A stretch of DNA of 64,000 bases from Eumeta japonica. Taxonomy: Eukaryota > Arthropoda > Insecta > Lepidoptera > Psychidae. The stretch spans positions 496,001 through 560,000 of the forward strand of contig BGZK01000011.1 of the NCBI GenBank assembly GCA_005406025.1, written 5' to 3'. The notes under the pieces are model-generated. The model was not told the DNA's origin. It did no database searches and worked only from the letters and a program-made list of their open reading frames with translations. Positions 12,585 through 24,170 of this stretch are shown here, piece after piece (positions within the stretch are counted from its first letter, which is position 1; the number at the start of each line of letters is the position of its first letter). The position numbers were made by a program, and so were the translations under genes.

Positions 12585-14370
12585 GAGTCTGAGTCGCGTG
12601 CGCCGGCCGTACGGCGGCGGGCGGCGGACGCCCGCCGAGCGGAGAAAAATCACCCCAATTTCCCGTCGCGGGCGGCGCGGGGGCGGGCGGCGGCCGCCTG
12701 ATAGAATTGTTATCGATGCCATCTTTAATTCCGCCCGCCCAAACATCACGCGTTGTTGCGTTTAATTTCTTTAAACAACCGCCGCCGCGGTCCGTCGGCC
12801 GCTATTAGGGCTCTGTACCTTTTTCATTGAAAAGGTAATTTCAGCTTCGAATACGGATTTTCACTGTTTTTATTTTCGTTAGATGTTATTTTACGTAATT
12901 ATAAGTAAATTTTCATGGAATTGGTCATTTTAAAGAACTAAGTAAAGTAACAAATAAACAGAAGCCGTATTTATCCAACTTTTGAAGATATAGGAAAATA
13001 CGTTTTCCTTATTTATAATACATTCTTTCGTATTTAACAAAGTAGATACAGATAGAGGGACGGAGATAAACAGAACGAAATTGAGGTTAACCGAACGATC
13101 GATGTGCAAATATGAATAACGCTATGACGTACGATCGTGAACAAACACAAACGATCGAGCGAGCGGCCCCGCCGTCAGCGAGCGCGCCGCCTGGTGTTCG
13201 GCGCGAGAAATGACGCGTCGCCACACAAATCAAACCGTTGACTAGCCGACGACGATTGAAAGAAAAAATAAAAAGCCAGGAAGTCGACGAGCGGGCGGCG
13301 CGGGACGGGAGGGCGGCGCGGCGCGGCGCGAACAACAATGGCTTCTTGCAATAATTTCCGTTTCCAATGATCGCCCTTTCTTTTCTTATCACCGCGCGAA
13401 CTAGGATGGTCGGGAATAAATTGAAATACAAAATTGATTGTTGATTCTCCCCAGCCCGATTTATTACTGGCACAGAATGGAAAAGTGATTGAAAATCGGC
13501 TGCGGCGGCGGCCCCGCGCCCGGCTCGCCACCTACGAAACTTTATTTTTGCATTACATTGTTTCTCTATTTGCTGTCGTGAAATTATATCGTTTTGATTG
13601 ACGTGCGTTATTGATCTCTTGGAATAGTTGAATAATAAATAGAATAAACAGTTTATCAAAACAAATTCATCGTTAACTGAATTTGATTAGCTTATAACCT
13701 AACGGCGGCGCTATGACAGGAAAGTGGTTGTTTTCTGAACGTAACTGTGCAGTATTAAAAATTTAAATGTTACTAACGTACTAACTTCTTAGCATCTTGC
13801 AGATTTTATAATAATATAAGTATATACAATCTAATGGCCGAGGTTTCTGATGCGATAAATCAATTGCGAAAGCTTCGAATAAAGTTCAGACACGAGAGAA
13901 TAGAACTGCTAGTTCACTCAGACGGACCGTGTGATGTGTTGGCTACCGAATTAGATCCCGTCTAGATGCGAAATGGAAGTGTACGGTTGTAAATATAAAT
14001 ATTTATTTATGAACAACTAAGAAATAATTACTAGTTATGTCAACAGTATTATCGGGTGTTTACAATAGTTAATGATCAATTACATCGAAACGTAACTTAC
14101 GTAAATCCATAATAGTTATTATTTTGAACCTACTAAGTGAACCGAAATCGGGATTTGGGGCAAGTTTTTCTAGGGCTAATAATTGTTTTGACAGGTTTTC
14201 AACACCGCGTTGCTGAAACACATCCTTCCACCATTTTCTCTATTACAGATTCACAGATTTTGGATCTTACAAATATAAGTCCTCATGACCACCGTTACCG
14301 ATACAGTTACCACAATGGGACAATGGTTAAGACAATGGCTCAACATTTTCTCGATGGCACGAAACGAGCG

Positions 14371-14500
14371 ATCTTATTTTATTCGAATCCAAACTCATTA
14401 GTCAATTCGGCCGTGGTCATGTATTTGAACCCGTCACTGTTGATTGACAATTGACGCGCTCACCACTCCCCACCAAGATGCAGTGACAGGACATGATTGA
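14371..14500 (-). repeat. SINE-like fragment (tRNA B-box type)
   Basis: On the minus strand gggttcaaatac (B-box-like) is followed by gaattgactaatgagttt, exactly the tail after the box in the repeat at 410-450. Shared order of box and tail in two places supports one retroposon family. Ends were not determined. Confidence 0.45.
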
Positions 14501-15197
14501 AATATTCTTAACACCTCGAAATGTTTATACGAGTACAATAAACAAACAATTGTACATGTCACTAGTTGTACGTCTATATTTGACTTTGTCCCTATTGTCC
14601 GATCTTTTCGGAGATGCCGAAAAAAAAGTTTTACATTGTCCATACATTAATTATGACGAGGTGTTTATGCCTAGTATTTTACGCCGTCAGAATATAATTT
14701 CCACTTACAATAAGTTACTCCATTTTCGCATCCGATTAAGCCGAAGTCGTGGGAGTGGGCTCGCGACCCCCCAGTGAATTTTTCCCGCCTCGGCGCTCGC
14801 TAACGGCCGTTTGTTGCCGTTCTGGAACCTCACCCGGGACCCCTTGCACCGGACTCCCGCCTTCATTTTTATTCCAGTTTTAATTACTGAAAGTTTTATG
14901 AACTGGTTATTCCGTTTTATGAGATTGTTAAATTAATTCCTTTTGTTTGTAGGAGTCATCTCCCTCTTTTCGCCTTTTGATGTGTTTTTTTTGTCTTAAT
15001 TTTTCCGTGCGAGTTTTGACTTTTAGAATTTTGCGTAAAGGACGAAAGATTAGGAAGTTTTTTTTTTAATTTTTCTACGTGTAAACATCGTATTATAAAT
15101 GTTTTCTTGCTATAAATCGTCCAAAACGATATGATAGGTTTTGAAATAAGTATGACACTGAGATCTCAGCACCTCAGAAAAATTAGTAGGTTGTAAA

Positions 15198-15801
15198 CTT
15201 CTATTAAGAATGGTTCACCTAGTTCCCGTGCTGGAGGATGCTGCTAGTAATCTTATGAATTGAGCCAATTCTCGAATTTTACATGTTTTTGAGTGCATCA
15301 TATAAGAAACTCTTAGTTCAATATTTTGACGTTTTTGACTTGATAGTTCTATAACCCATTTTTTGAGTTCAGAATGAAACTTAAAATGTACTAGAGTTAT
15401 CGGGAATGAAATTACTCTTCTTTTTTTGTTGACTATAAAACCTAATGATTCCAACAAGGACATTGTAATGTTCAAATGTTCCTGGCATTCTTTATATGTG
15501 CCAATCAAAGGATGTCATCAAATAGATCACAGAAAATAGACCTTGGGAATGTAAATACTTGACCACTGGTTTTATTCATTTAGTAAAACATATAGTGTTA
15601 CATTTAATCCAAATGAGAGGACTTTAAATTGATATAAATTGGATTGTCATTTAATCTCAAAAATGTCTATGTGAAGACGTGATGTGTATTGAAAAATAAG
15701 CATCTTGTAGATCTATGGAACACGTATAAAAATTCGGATGTAATAATTTAAATGTTGTACCTATATCTTCCAACTTAAAGTGTTCAGTATTGATATATTT
15801 A
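15198..15801 (-). pseudogene. DIRS-type reverse transcriptase relic
   Basis: Reading the minus strand across frames gives reverse-transcriptase blocks in order: INTEHFKLEDI (15790-15755), CSIDLQDAYFSIHI (the D.KDAY-like block), LYQFKVLSFGLNVT (the LPFGL-like block), VIYL-DDI (active-site YLDD box, broken by a one-base loss near 15512), then an open frame of 97 codons with YKECQEHLNIT..LLESLGFIVN and KIRELAQFIRLLAA. This block set (FKLED, SIDL.DAY, PFGL, LGF.VN, IRELA) is characteristic of tyrosine-recombinase (DIRS-like) retrotransposons. In-frame stops and indels show it is dead. No recombinase or terminal repeats were seen. Confidence 0.75.
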
Positions 15802-16710
15802 TTAAAATTGTGAATTTAATATAAATCGCATTTATTCATTATGTTTATCAATTAAAAATTGGAGATACAAACTATTTATGATTAAGATTTACTTCGTAAG
15901 ATTTTCCGTAATATCACATTTTAGTCCAGAGCGAGACTATGCTGTCTATCCTGGTAAAATCATATTGTCAGTGTTTAATTTTCCTTACATTCAATATAAC
16001 TGTTTTTCATATTATTTAAGCCCACCAAACTCACCCGGTCGCTCGGCGGTCCTATAAAGACAAGATGGTAAGATTTTCCACACTTCCGAACCTGAGAAAT
16101 ATCTGTCTGTGCGTCGGAGTTGAAAAGCGATTGCTATTTGTAATTTATTAGCGGACTCTCGCGCCTGCTTCCTAGTGTATACCAATATTTTTTACTTTGG
16201 CCGACACTTTCTAACAGAGGACGTCGTTAATACACAAAAATCATGTCTTTTCATAGATATAGCATATCTTGACTTTAACTAACGATCGTTTTTGTTGTAA
16301 GATTTTTAAAGTGCTTGAAGTTTCAAAGCAATATACATTTTCTCATCCTTTGTCTCATCTTAGAGTCTAGATACGTAGTAACAGTGAGTTGCATCAAAAC
16401 ACAAAACGTCTAAACGTTGTCAAAACACCACAACTATCTATATATGTCATATGTTATTGTTTAAGGAATCTTTAGTTTGAAATAGACATAATTTAAATAA
16501 AACAGTGTCGTTCAGAAAAAAATTATTGTTTCAATTGACGTTAGATGACATTTTTTTTTATTGAGACTGACAATTTTCTTAGAATTATTACATTTCCTTA
16601 AACTATATAACGTTTCACAGCTTGGTGCGTACTGACACTGCAAAAACTTACAACATGGAATTTATGGTATAAGGCAATGTACGGAGAATAGTTTTAGAAA
16701 ACAAAATAAT
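15802..16710. other. gene-free AT-rich stretch
   Basis: No recognisable gene or repeat. An ATG directly followed by GTAAGA lies at 16063, after a GC-richer run (tcacccggtcgctcggcgg), but nothing supports an exon there. Confidence 0.4.
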
Positions 16711-17712
16711 CTATTTAAATATTAGGATTACAAATAAGTTTCCACTGTCAATAAAATAACATTTATTGTGAAAGGATTCAAATTTGAAGAACTCCTTATC
16801 TTTGAGGACTATCCACGGATCAACCAATTTTGGTATCTTCATATGATGTTCTGTTCTGACAGAGCACGTGCCGTTGACCAGAACAGATGATAGTCGAACG
16901 GCGCAATGTCTGGTGAATACGGCGGGTGGGGTAGTACTTCCCAATCAAGTGTTTTCAAATAGTTTTTCACCGGAAACGCTACATGCCGGCGAGCATCATC
17001 ATGTAGAAGAATAATTTTGTCGTGTCGAGTAGTATTGAGGGCGTTTTCCTTCAGAGCTCGGCTCAATCTTTCAATTGTGTTCGGTATAGAGTTCCAATGA
17101 TTGTTTCGTTTAGATTAAGCAACTCGACACCCAGCTGATTCCACCAAATATAACAGCATGAGTTTTTCCATGAATATTCGGTTTTGCTGTGGATGTTGAC
17201 GCGTGCCAGGTAGTCTCCATGAGTTTCTTTTTGAATAATCATAATGTATCCACTTTTCATAACCAGTGATGATTCGATATAAAATTTTTTTTGCCTAGCT
17301 AGCAGCATTTCACTCTTGCATAATCGGCGTTCAACATCTCTCGGCTTTAATTCGTATGGAACCCGATTACCTTGTTTATGAATCATTCTAACGATTTTAC
17401 ACGATACGAGGCTGCTTGTTGAGTGACTTCTAAAGTAAGCGCAAGTTCCTTTTGTGTTTGAGACGAATCTTTCTCCAATAATTCCTCAATTCTGCATCCT
17501 CATAAATTTTGGCCTTCCACCGAGATCTTTATCTTCTACGTCAAAATCACCGTTTTAGACTTTTGAAACCACTCAGACATGGTCCCTCACTCAACGCAGC
17601 CTCATTATATGCTTCTACGAGCAATGGATGTGCCTCAGCTGCAGATTCTTTTAAATTAAAGAAGTAAATTAAAAGTTCCTAAATTACGCTTATTTGGCTC
17701 AAATTTAGACAT
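16711..17712 (-). pseudogene. mariner transposase pseudogene (cecropia/mori type)
   Basis: The minus strand reads through a full-length mariner transposase with frameshifts. It starts at 17712 with MSKFEPNK. The middle part has HKQGNRVPYELKPRDVERRL (17380 on), CYIWWNQLGVELLNLNETI and RTQL..LSRALKENA. It ends with ILLHDDARRHVAFPVK, the typical WEVLPHPPYSPDIAPFDYHL and a decayed tail with SKDKEFFK-like residues. Two of three DD34D aspartates are visible (HDDAR; APFDYH). The first, TGDEKW in the family, reads TGYEKW in the corrected frame near 17260. Terminal inverted repeats were not identified. A dead copy of a Tc1/mariner element. Confidence 0.92.
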
Positions 17713-19346
17713 TTTGAAAAAATATATGATGATGCTAATGTGAACTTAATAATACGATAAGGTTATGTTGTTCTTGAATGAGTAACCTAATTTTTAAACC
17801 AGTTATCATCTGCGAATTTTAACGTAAGCCTCGTGTCATACCATTTCCTTCAAAACGGCGGAAACTTATTTGTGCTCTAATATTTAGTTTTATTAAAATA
17901 TTACAAATAGCAAAACTCAAAACAAAAATCATGTCAATTATGGTCAAATAATTAGATAATGAAGACCAAATATTCAGAGCTTCCCTCTTTGTACTATTCC
18001 TGATGAATTTACGCAATACAGAAAAGTTTCAAGATACCGAAAAATCTTCATTGTTTCAATCCATTATAATACATCTACATTGTAGACAATTAGATACTTT
18101 CTTTTCTGGAAAGGTGTTTCATCTAAATGGTGAAAAAGTGAAAGTTTTGTTTATTTTTTACAATGTGCAGGCTACAATTGATCTTATCGAATAACTTTCC
18201 AGCATCCGACGCTGCAGCTTGCGTAAAATTTCTATCAGGCGCTTCCATTGTAGCAGGCGGAGCATTCGCGCAATTTATACGAGAATATTGTAAGATCGTA
18301 TTGAAATATTATAAAAGCGTTCTTAATATCGGAGCTTATCACACCGAACGGCGGGAAAGGGTTTAAAATTTGAATTTATTGCAAACACGCGGCGGGAATG
18401 CGTAGCCGCCCGCCCGCGCCGCCGCCGAGCTGCGCGCGATGCCCGTAAATTTCACTTTAAAATATGCACAACAGTTTTCCGTAGCGTTCCTCTTTCGTGG
18501 CTCAAACGCGGCGCCTCGTATTAAGATGCATTCGCATTCCGTGCGCTACGTCGAAACTTTGTCGAGAAAACGGTGTATTATGTTTTATCTCGGACCGGCC
18601 TGCGCCCGCGCGCCCGCCCGGGAATGCCGGAAGACGCTGACGAGACTCGCACGGGCATGCAGCGCGTACGAGGGATTGAATCTTTTTCCTTTACAAGTGC
18701 TTTGTCTTTTACACACGCTCTGCACCCCACATTACCAGAAAACGATAGCCATGATATTTATTTTATTTTCTTCAAAATCAGGCTATTTAAACGTTTATCC
18801 TACTTCAGCAATAGCGAGTCGATATATAAAATGGTTAAAGGGATTTTTTATTGAAATTCACTACGAACAAATAGTTGTGAAACGCAGGAGGCTGCCGAAG
18901 GTTATGGTAAATTATAAGTGTAAATATTTTTCTAGTAATATGGAAACGGAAAGCGATCCATATTTTTGATGATTTATTAAAAGCTTTTGCGTAGGTGTGA
19001 TGTGACAACAGAATACGCTATAAAGTTTCTATCAAATTTCTTTTGGTTATATTATCTGTCATATGATATGTTAACTTACAAAAGTCTGCATTTTAATATC
19101 TTGATTAAGCGAAATTTTGTAAACGTTTAAATGTAATTAAAGGTCTTTTTTAACATAGTTTGTTTTAACTAAAACAGGTACAGAAAAGTTATCTTTTATT
19201 ATTAAGTAAGGCCCTGAAAGAGAACATCTATCCTCATATATCATATACAAGTATAATTATATGAGTAACTAGACAAAACATAGTGCCTTAATGATACTAA
19301 ATACAAAAAATCATTGTTTTTTTTTTTTTTTTACATTGCTACTCTA
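17713..19346. other. gene-free stretch with GC-rich island at 18380-18680
   Basis: No recognisable domain. The 176-codon open frame starting at 18439 crosses the GC-rich island (gccgcccgcccgcgccgcc) and has no splice or domain support, so I treat it as chance. A poly-T run at 19317-19332 precedes the foldback element. Confidence 0.4.
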
Positions 19347-19535
19347 GGGGCGTGCACAGAGATTCAGATACACTATGCAAAAGCTAAAAACTTACAGATT
19401 TCAGCATTGTTTCGGTTGGTGGCCCGCCGACGCGACGGTAAGTATCTGTATACCTTGCTTAACCGAAAAAATGCTGAAACTGCCAAGCTTTTCTAAGCTT
19501 TGCATACCCTGCCTGAATCTCTGCGTACGCCCTCG
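19347..19535. mobile_element. foldback MITE, ~190 bp with ~70-bp arms
   Basis: The left arm (ggggcgtgcacagagattca, then g..atgcaaaagct, then tttcagcattgtttcggtt) is matched in reverse by the right arm (gagggcgtacgcagagattc, then atgcaaagctta, then tttcagcattttttcggtt). The arms are about 19347-19417 and 19465-19535. The outer ends carry aggggcgt / cgagggcgt. No coding capacity. It looks like a non-autonomous DNA transposon. A clear target duplication was not found. Confidence 0.75.
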
Positions 19536-19784
19536 GATACTTCAGACATGTTATACTTGCGACTTACATAAATCAAATGTTCAATGCATGTTTTCAAATG
19601 TTACCCTTGTTACCCGTACGCGGATCGATGACGCGACGTCATTATAAAACAAACACTCATCTCGGAACAATATTAATATTTTTAGTGAAATCGTACTAAT
19701 ATCTAAACATCACACAGAATCGCCAGCTCTGTGGCGCTGGGCTGCAGTACCTACGGTGTATGATTGTACGGTGACTGTATGATA

Positions 19785-19975
19785 GGGTTAAATGAGCACG
19801 AGTACCACTAGGTACTCACGATAATTTTTTGGTGTGTGGTACATATTGCTTATTGGGATAAATTAGCATAAGAACCCACGGATTATGGCTGTGTAGTAGA
19901 TAAAGTATATGAGAATGAACACTACGGGGTATTGGTCGGTGGTAAATATTGTATTGGGATAAATGAACACGGGCT
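19785..19975. repeat. diverged tandem duplication (~100 bp period)
   Basis: Segments with ttggtgtgtggtacatattg and gggataaattagca (19829-19870) recur as ttggtcggtggtaaatattg and gggataaatgaaca (19932-19970). A further partial copy, gggttaaatgagcacgag, is near 19785. Confidence 0.5.
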
Positions 19976-20242
19976 TTTGGAAAGCAAGTGCAGATGCGAT
20001 CACATGTAATAAGTTACATAACTCAATGATAAAATGACTTCCCTATTTACTATTATATGTACATTAATGTAATATTTTAGCGAAAATGACGCGATATTAC
20101 TGAATTGCAAATGTTTTCATCTTTTGCTCTTTTCGTAAATAGAGACGCGGGGACAGAATTACTGTCGGCTTTGCAAAGTCCTCTATATTTGTGAAACTAC
20201 TGATGCATTTATTTCAGTATAGGAAATACTTTCGATAGATAT

Positions 20243-20296
20243 AATATTGTATAACGAATATTGCATGTTTTCATGCAATATTCGTTTTACAATATT
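20243..20296. other. near-perfect 25-bp hairpin
   Basis: Arms 20243-20267 and 20272-20296 (aatattgtataacgaatatt gcatg and its reverse complement) differ at one base, around a TTTT loop. It could be the palindromic core of a small transposon or a foldable RNA stem. It is too AT-rich and too short-looped to call a miRNA precursor. Confidence 0.7.
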
Positions 20297-20958
20297 GTTA
20301 AATATTCGTTTTCTGGTTTGCGTCTTATGAATAAATTGTTTTAGTTTCATATTTTTCAGTGACTGAAAGCTCACCTCCGAGCTGAAAGTCTCTAAAATTA
20401 ACAAACAAAGCGCAATTTGCGAAGGATTCCCCGCAAATACGGGCGAGACTTTAAACTTAACAGTACTTAACCGAAACTTGTGAAAATGTAAATTGGGTCT
20501 AACAGTCGGCTCTGGGATTAGGTCGGGAGGCCCCGTCGCCCGATATGCTAATTGTCGACTGTAGGAGTTATGGTATTTAACTTAAAATACATAATGTATG
20601 TAATGTTCTAAATTAGGTACGACTTGAATTAAAGGGATTCATTTAAAAGAGTGGTGATTTTTGCTTTTGATCGGTTTTGAAGGAACTGGTAGGTAAAATT
20701 ATCCCTCCATTATAGACATCTAAATATAAAATACTAAATGCACTCGCTTTCTCGCAAATTTTCCACATAATCAAATTGAGTATCGCAAGACATTTTATAA
20801 AATTGACAATTTTGTAATATTGAAATTATTAAAGTTATTAACATTTCGTAACAAAACAAAGTCATTTAAGTGCCTGTCTGTCCGTCCGTTAGTACCGTCA
20901 GGACACTTTGGTTACAGCTAACATTTCAAAAGCTCCTCGTAGTCGTGTCTTTTACGCC

Positions 20959-21073
20959 GCCAACGCCATACTATGTTGAATAGACCAGTTGTCATTCAAA
21001 CAACGAAGTTAAGCAGTATCGAGCGCGGTCAGTGGTTGGATGGGTGACCGCCTGGACACCGTTCGACATAAAC
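20959..21073 (+). pseudogene. 5S rRNA pseudogene / 5S-derived copy
   Basis: The segment follows 5S rRNA in order: 5' gccaacgccatactatgttgaa, then caacgaagttaagcagtatcg (A box region), gagcgcggtcagtggttgg and atgggtgaccgcctgg (C box), with a TTTT at 21074-21077 like a Pol III terminator. Length (about 115) is close to the 120-nt gene. Many substitutions are present (for example tcattcaaacaacgaag for the loop B/C region), and the 3' end no longer pairs with 5' gccaacg in stem I, so it is probably not functional. It could be an old retro-copy or the head of a 5S-derived SINE. Confidence 0.85.
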
Positions 21074-21077
21074 TTTT

Positions 21078-24000
21078 ACTGTTGCATTCTTTTATTTACG
21101 CCAAAATTTCGACTATTTATCTGCGTACATAAATAGATGCACGGTTTTTTTTGCTTTTCATTTGATTTAATCATTTTTCATTATTTTTTCTCATTTCGCC
21201 TTTTATTTATTAGGCGTCAATTTTTAATTTAGGATGTTAAAAGCGTTCATTATAACATAGAACGAATGGAACTTCCTTCCAATCGGTTGTTCCACGACAC
21301 CTCTCTTTACTTTGATACAAATAAATTACTTCGAAAAAAGTTGTAAAGTCCAATCTGTTCGATAAAAAATATCACTATTAAATATTTCTACACTACCAAA
21401 TAAGAAAGGCGCGTGCGACGTGGACGTGTATATACGGTAATTTGCTTTTGCAGACGGTTAGTATTAGCCTGTAAAATGGGACGCCCTGTTTTTTGTTTTG
21501 GATGTATTTGTTCTTTTTAGAATTGCATACAAATGATGAAAAACTTGGAACTCGTATAGAATCATCGTTCTGTCTGTATGTCTATGTCAAAGCCTATTAT
21601 CTCCGGATCTATTAGACAAAACAGTTGTGATTTAGTACGTATGCTAAAACAAATTCTAACTCTTTAAATTCGTACAGATAAAACAAATTGTTCGTGAGGG
21701 AAATATTTTACTTAATTTTATTGACGGGTAATGCGTTGGTTTATAGTACAGTAACCTTTTCATGCTTGGCCGATTCTATTACCCGCTTTGTTTTTATTTG
21801 GTCAGTTTAAGGATTTCGTAAATTGAATACGCCTAACCAGGTTTGTTGATATCTCAGATTATTGAGTTCGCGTGGATGAATTAAACGTGGCTTTGACAGG
21901 GGCGAGCTTTTTTTTGCACGTAAAACATCTGTTCGTCCGTTAAGTACAGTCCGGTCAAATTTTGTGTTACAAAATATGGTCGGATATTTAAGAATCGCTG
22001 ATTACTTCGAATGTAATTTAAACGGTTTAGGTCATAATGGATAGAGCATGTATGTACGTATTTACCGAGCAACGTTTGTGTTGCCCGTGACGTCATCGGG
22101 GTAGTTGTTAATTTGCGTTGCGTAAAATTATAAATTAATGTAGCAGGAGAGAATGTGTTTAAGTAGAACGTTGAATCGGATGCCATTATATAGAGCTTAA
22201 GAACTACTCAAAGTGAAACAATAAAAATATTCATCGAAACATATGAAAAAATCGATATTATATTGATAATTGTAAAAACGTTAAAAATATCGTCCGTTCG
22301 GATCAACGGAAGGCAGTTTTCTCTCTAAAGAACGAATAAGGAACTCAAAGGTTTGTTCTTGTCAAATTTAAATTATACAACGATAATTAAATATAAAATT
22401 ATAACAAAAATAAAAGACCCGATGAGAAGTCGAGCTAGTTATTTCCAAATGATTGAGAATATCGTAACATCCTTTTTGTCCTGTAATTGTCGAATAATGA
22501 TATTTTCTGAGGTTTTGTGAGGATGAGCTACAGGGACTTTATTGACCACACAGAGCCCCTTAAATGTAATCGACCGATTTGTAAACATTATTAACATTTT
22601 TCGCGAATTTTGTAGTAAATGCAGTTATTAAGATCAGTTACTATTGATTCTCTATATAGGTACAGAGCTCAGTAAATTTCCTTTTAATAAAGTAATGGAA
22701 CTCGATAATGCTATTAGTGTTGAAAGTTCTGCGGAAGCTTAGTGCATCGACTTAACCTAAAGTTTCCTGTGAACGTACTTATAAATTTAACAACGTTTTA
22801 ATCATTATTATTTTTAGAGAATAAAAATGATTAAAAGTATTCGATTAAAGTACCTTAACAGAAGAAATGATGTGGTACTTCCTTATGTAATGACCAAGTG
22901 TTCTACTTGAAGGTTGTATTTTGTTACGATTAGTTATTTTCTTATCTTTCAGAATTTTTGCTAAAGTACTTTCGAGTGTGATACTCAGAACGAAAAGGGA
23001 TAAATCTTATTTATCTTGTTTAAAAAAATATGTTAAAATTGTGAATTTTATTTTAGACAAAATCACTTAGATTTTCGTATGTCTTAAAGATTTTATTTTG
23101 ATCGGGAAGTCCACTTAATGAAGATGATAAATATGCTTTTTATAATCTTATTAAATAATCATCCTCCTGTAATGATGGTGTTCACAATTTTTGACTATGG
23201 ATCAGTTTTACGGGCGTGATCGCTTCAGCTTTCAACAATTTTTGCATTACTTTTGACATATAAAATTACGGACCGTTAAAATAGAGAAAAGCCACGCTCT
23301 CTCTATATTCACGTTCCGCAGTTAAGGGCGAAAAACGGAATCCATATATTTTGTAATGCCTTTCCATCGGTTCATTAGTTATGTAGCGCGCGCCTTTATT
23401 TCTTTTAATCAAATCAAATCAAAAATATCTTTATTTCGTAGGTAATGAAATTACACTTGAAATACGTCATTAATATAATTACATTTAAATAATAAATCCG
23501 TTGATACACGCTTCGGGATACTTCGGCTTAATCCGATTCGGGATCCGTTAAAGCCGACCGCCGCGCGCCGACGACGCGCACTGTTACTGTTAAAATTTAA
23601 TGTAATTTATAATATTCAGGTGTCTTCTTTAAAATAATATGTATGCGCGTTCACATGTGGTCATTAAACCGTTTTACTAATTTCGAGTGTCGTTCTTATC
23701 AATGATGGATCCGCCGTCGCACGCTGCCGTTATAGTTATAATTCTTCCATTACTTAGTTGATTTTGATGATCATGCCGGAAAGCGTCTTCAATGAACTGC
23801 CATACAAAATAACTAACAAAAGATTAATTAAAAGTATATTTCCATATAGATAGAAACGTACTTCTTATTTCTCCTTAAAAAATTATTAGGAAATTTTTTT
23901 CGGGCTTTCAACATAAATCGGATTTTCAACATGAAAAAAAAAAACGTATCAAACCTTTCAACCGTACGTTTCCATAATCTAGAAATAAATCATAATAGTA

Positions 24001-24170
24001 GAACTTTCAATGAAAATTGTTTTGAAAATGATCTGCTCACAAGTTTTTTCGACATACACATATTCCATATTTGTAAAATACGAACCGGACACTGGACGAA
24101 ATTGGCACAAATTTGAATTACAACAATAATATGTGCCAATCAAACGTAATGTTCACTTTGCTATTGTTTA
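21078..24170. other. gene-free AT-rich stretch
   Basis: No recognisable gene, RNA or repeat with defined ends. At 23400-23460 (tcaaatcaaatcaaaaatatctttatttcg) there is a run often seen at 3' ends of lepidopteran retroposons, but the element is not delimited. A GC-richer spot occurs at 23540-23580. Confidence 0.35.

Larger units (their letters stand above)
10079..15190. other. gene-free stretch with three GC-rich islands
   Basis: No recognisable exon. A diverged ~103-bp duplication is at 10875-11030 (both copies carry gcgtagg..aaa..aa.cgtctcc). GC/CpG-rich islands are at about 11380-11670, 12555-12810 and 13140-13330. The long open frames across them (for example minus strand 13087-13659) look like composition effects, with no domain or splice support. 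A CRE-like cluster precedes the second island. A SINE-like fragment is at 14371-14480. Confidence 0.4.

Noticed and set aside
13087..13659. 190-codon minus-strand open frame
   Set aside because: It crosses a CpG-rich island, has no domain, and overlaps another long frame on the same strand, so it is a composition effect.
16063..16070. ATG immediately followed by GTAAGA, as in a first exon holding only a start codon
   Set aside because: No promoter, no downstream exon and no homology to support it.
18439..18969. 176-codon plus-strand open frame
   Set aside because: Low stop density in GC-rich DNA; no motif, splice context or homology recognised.
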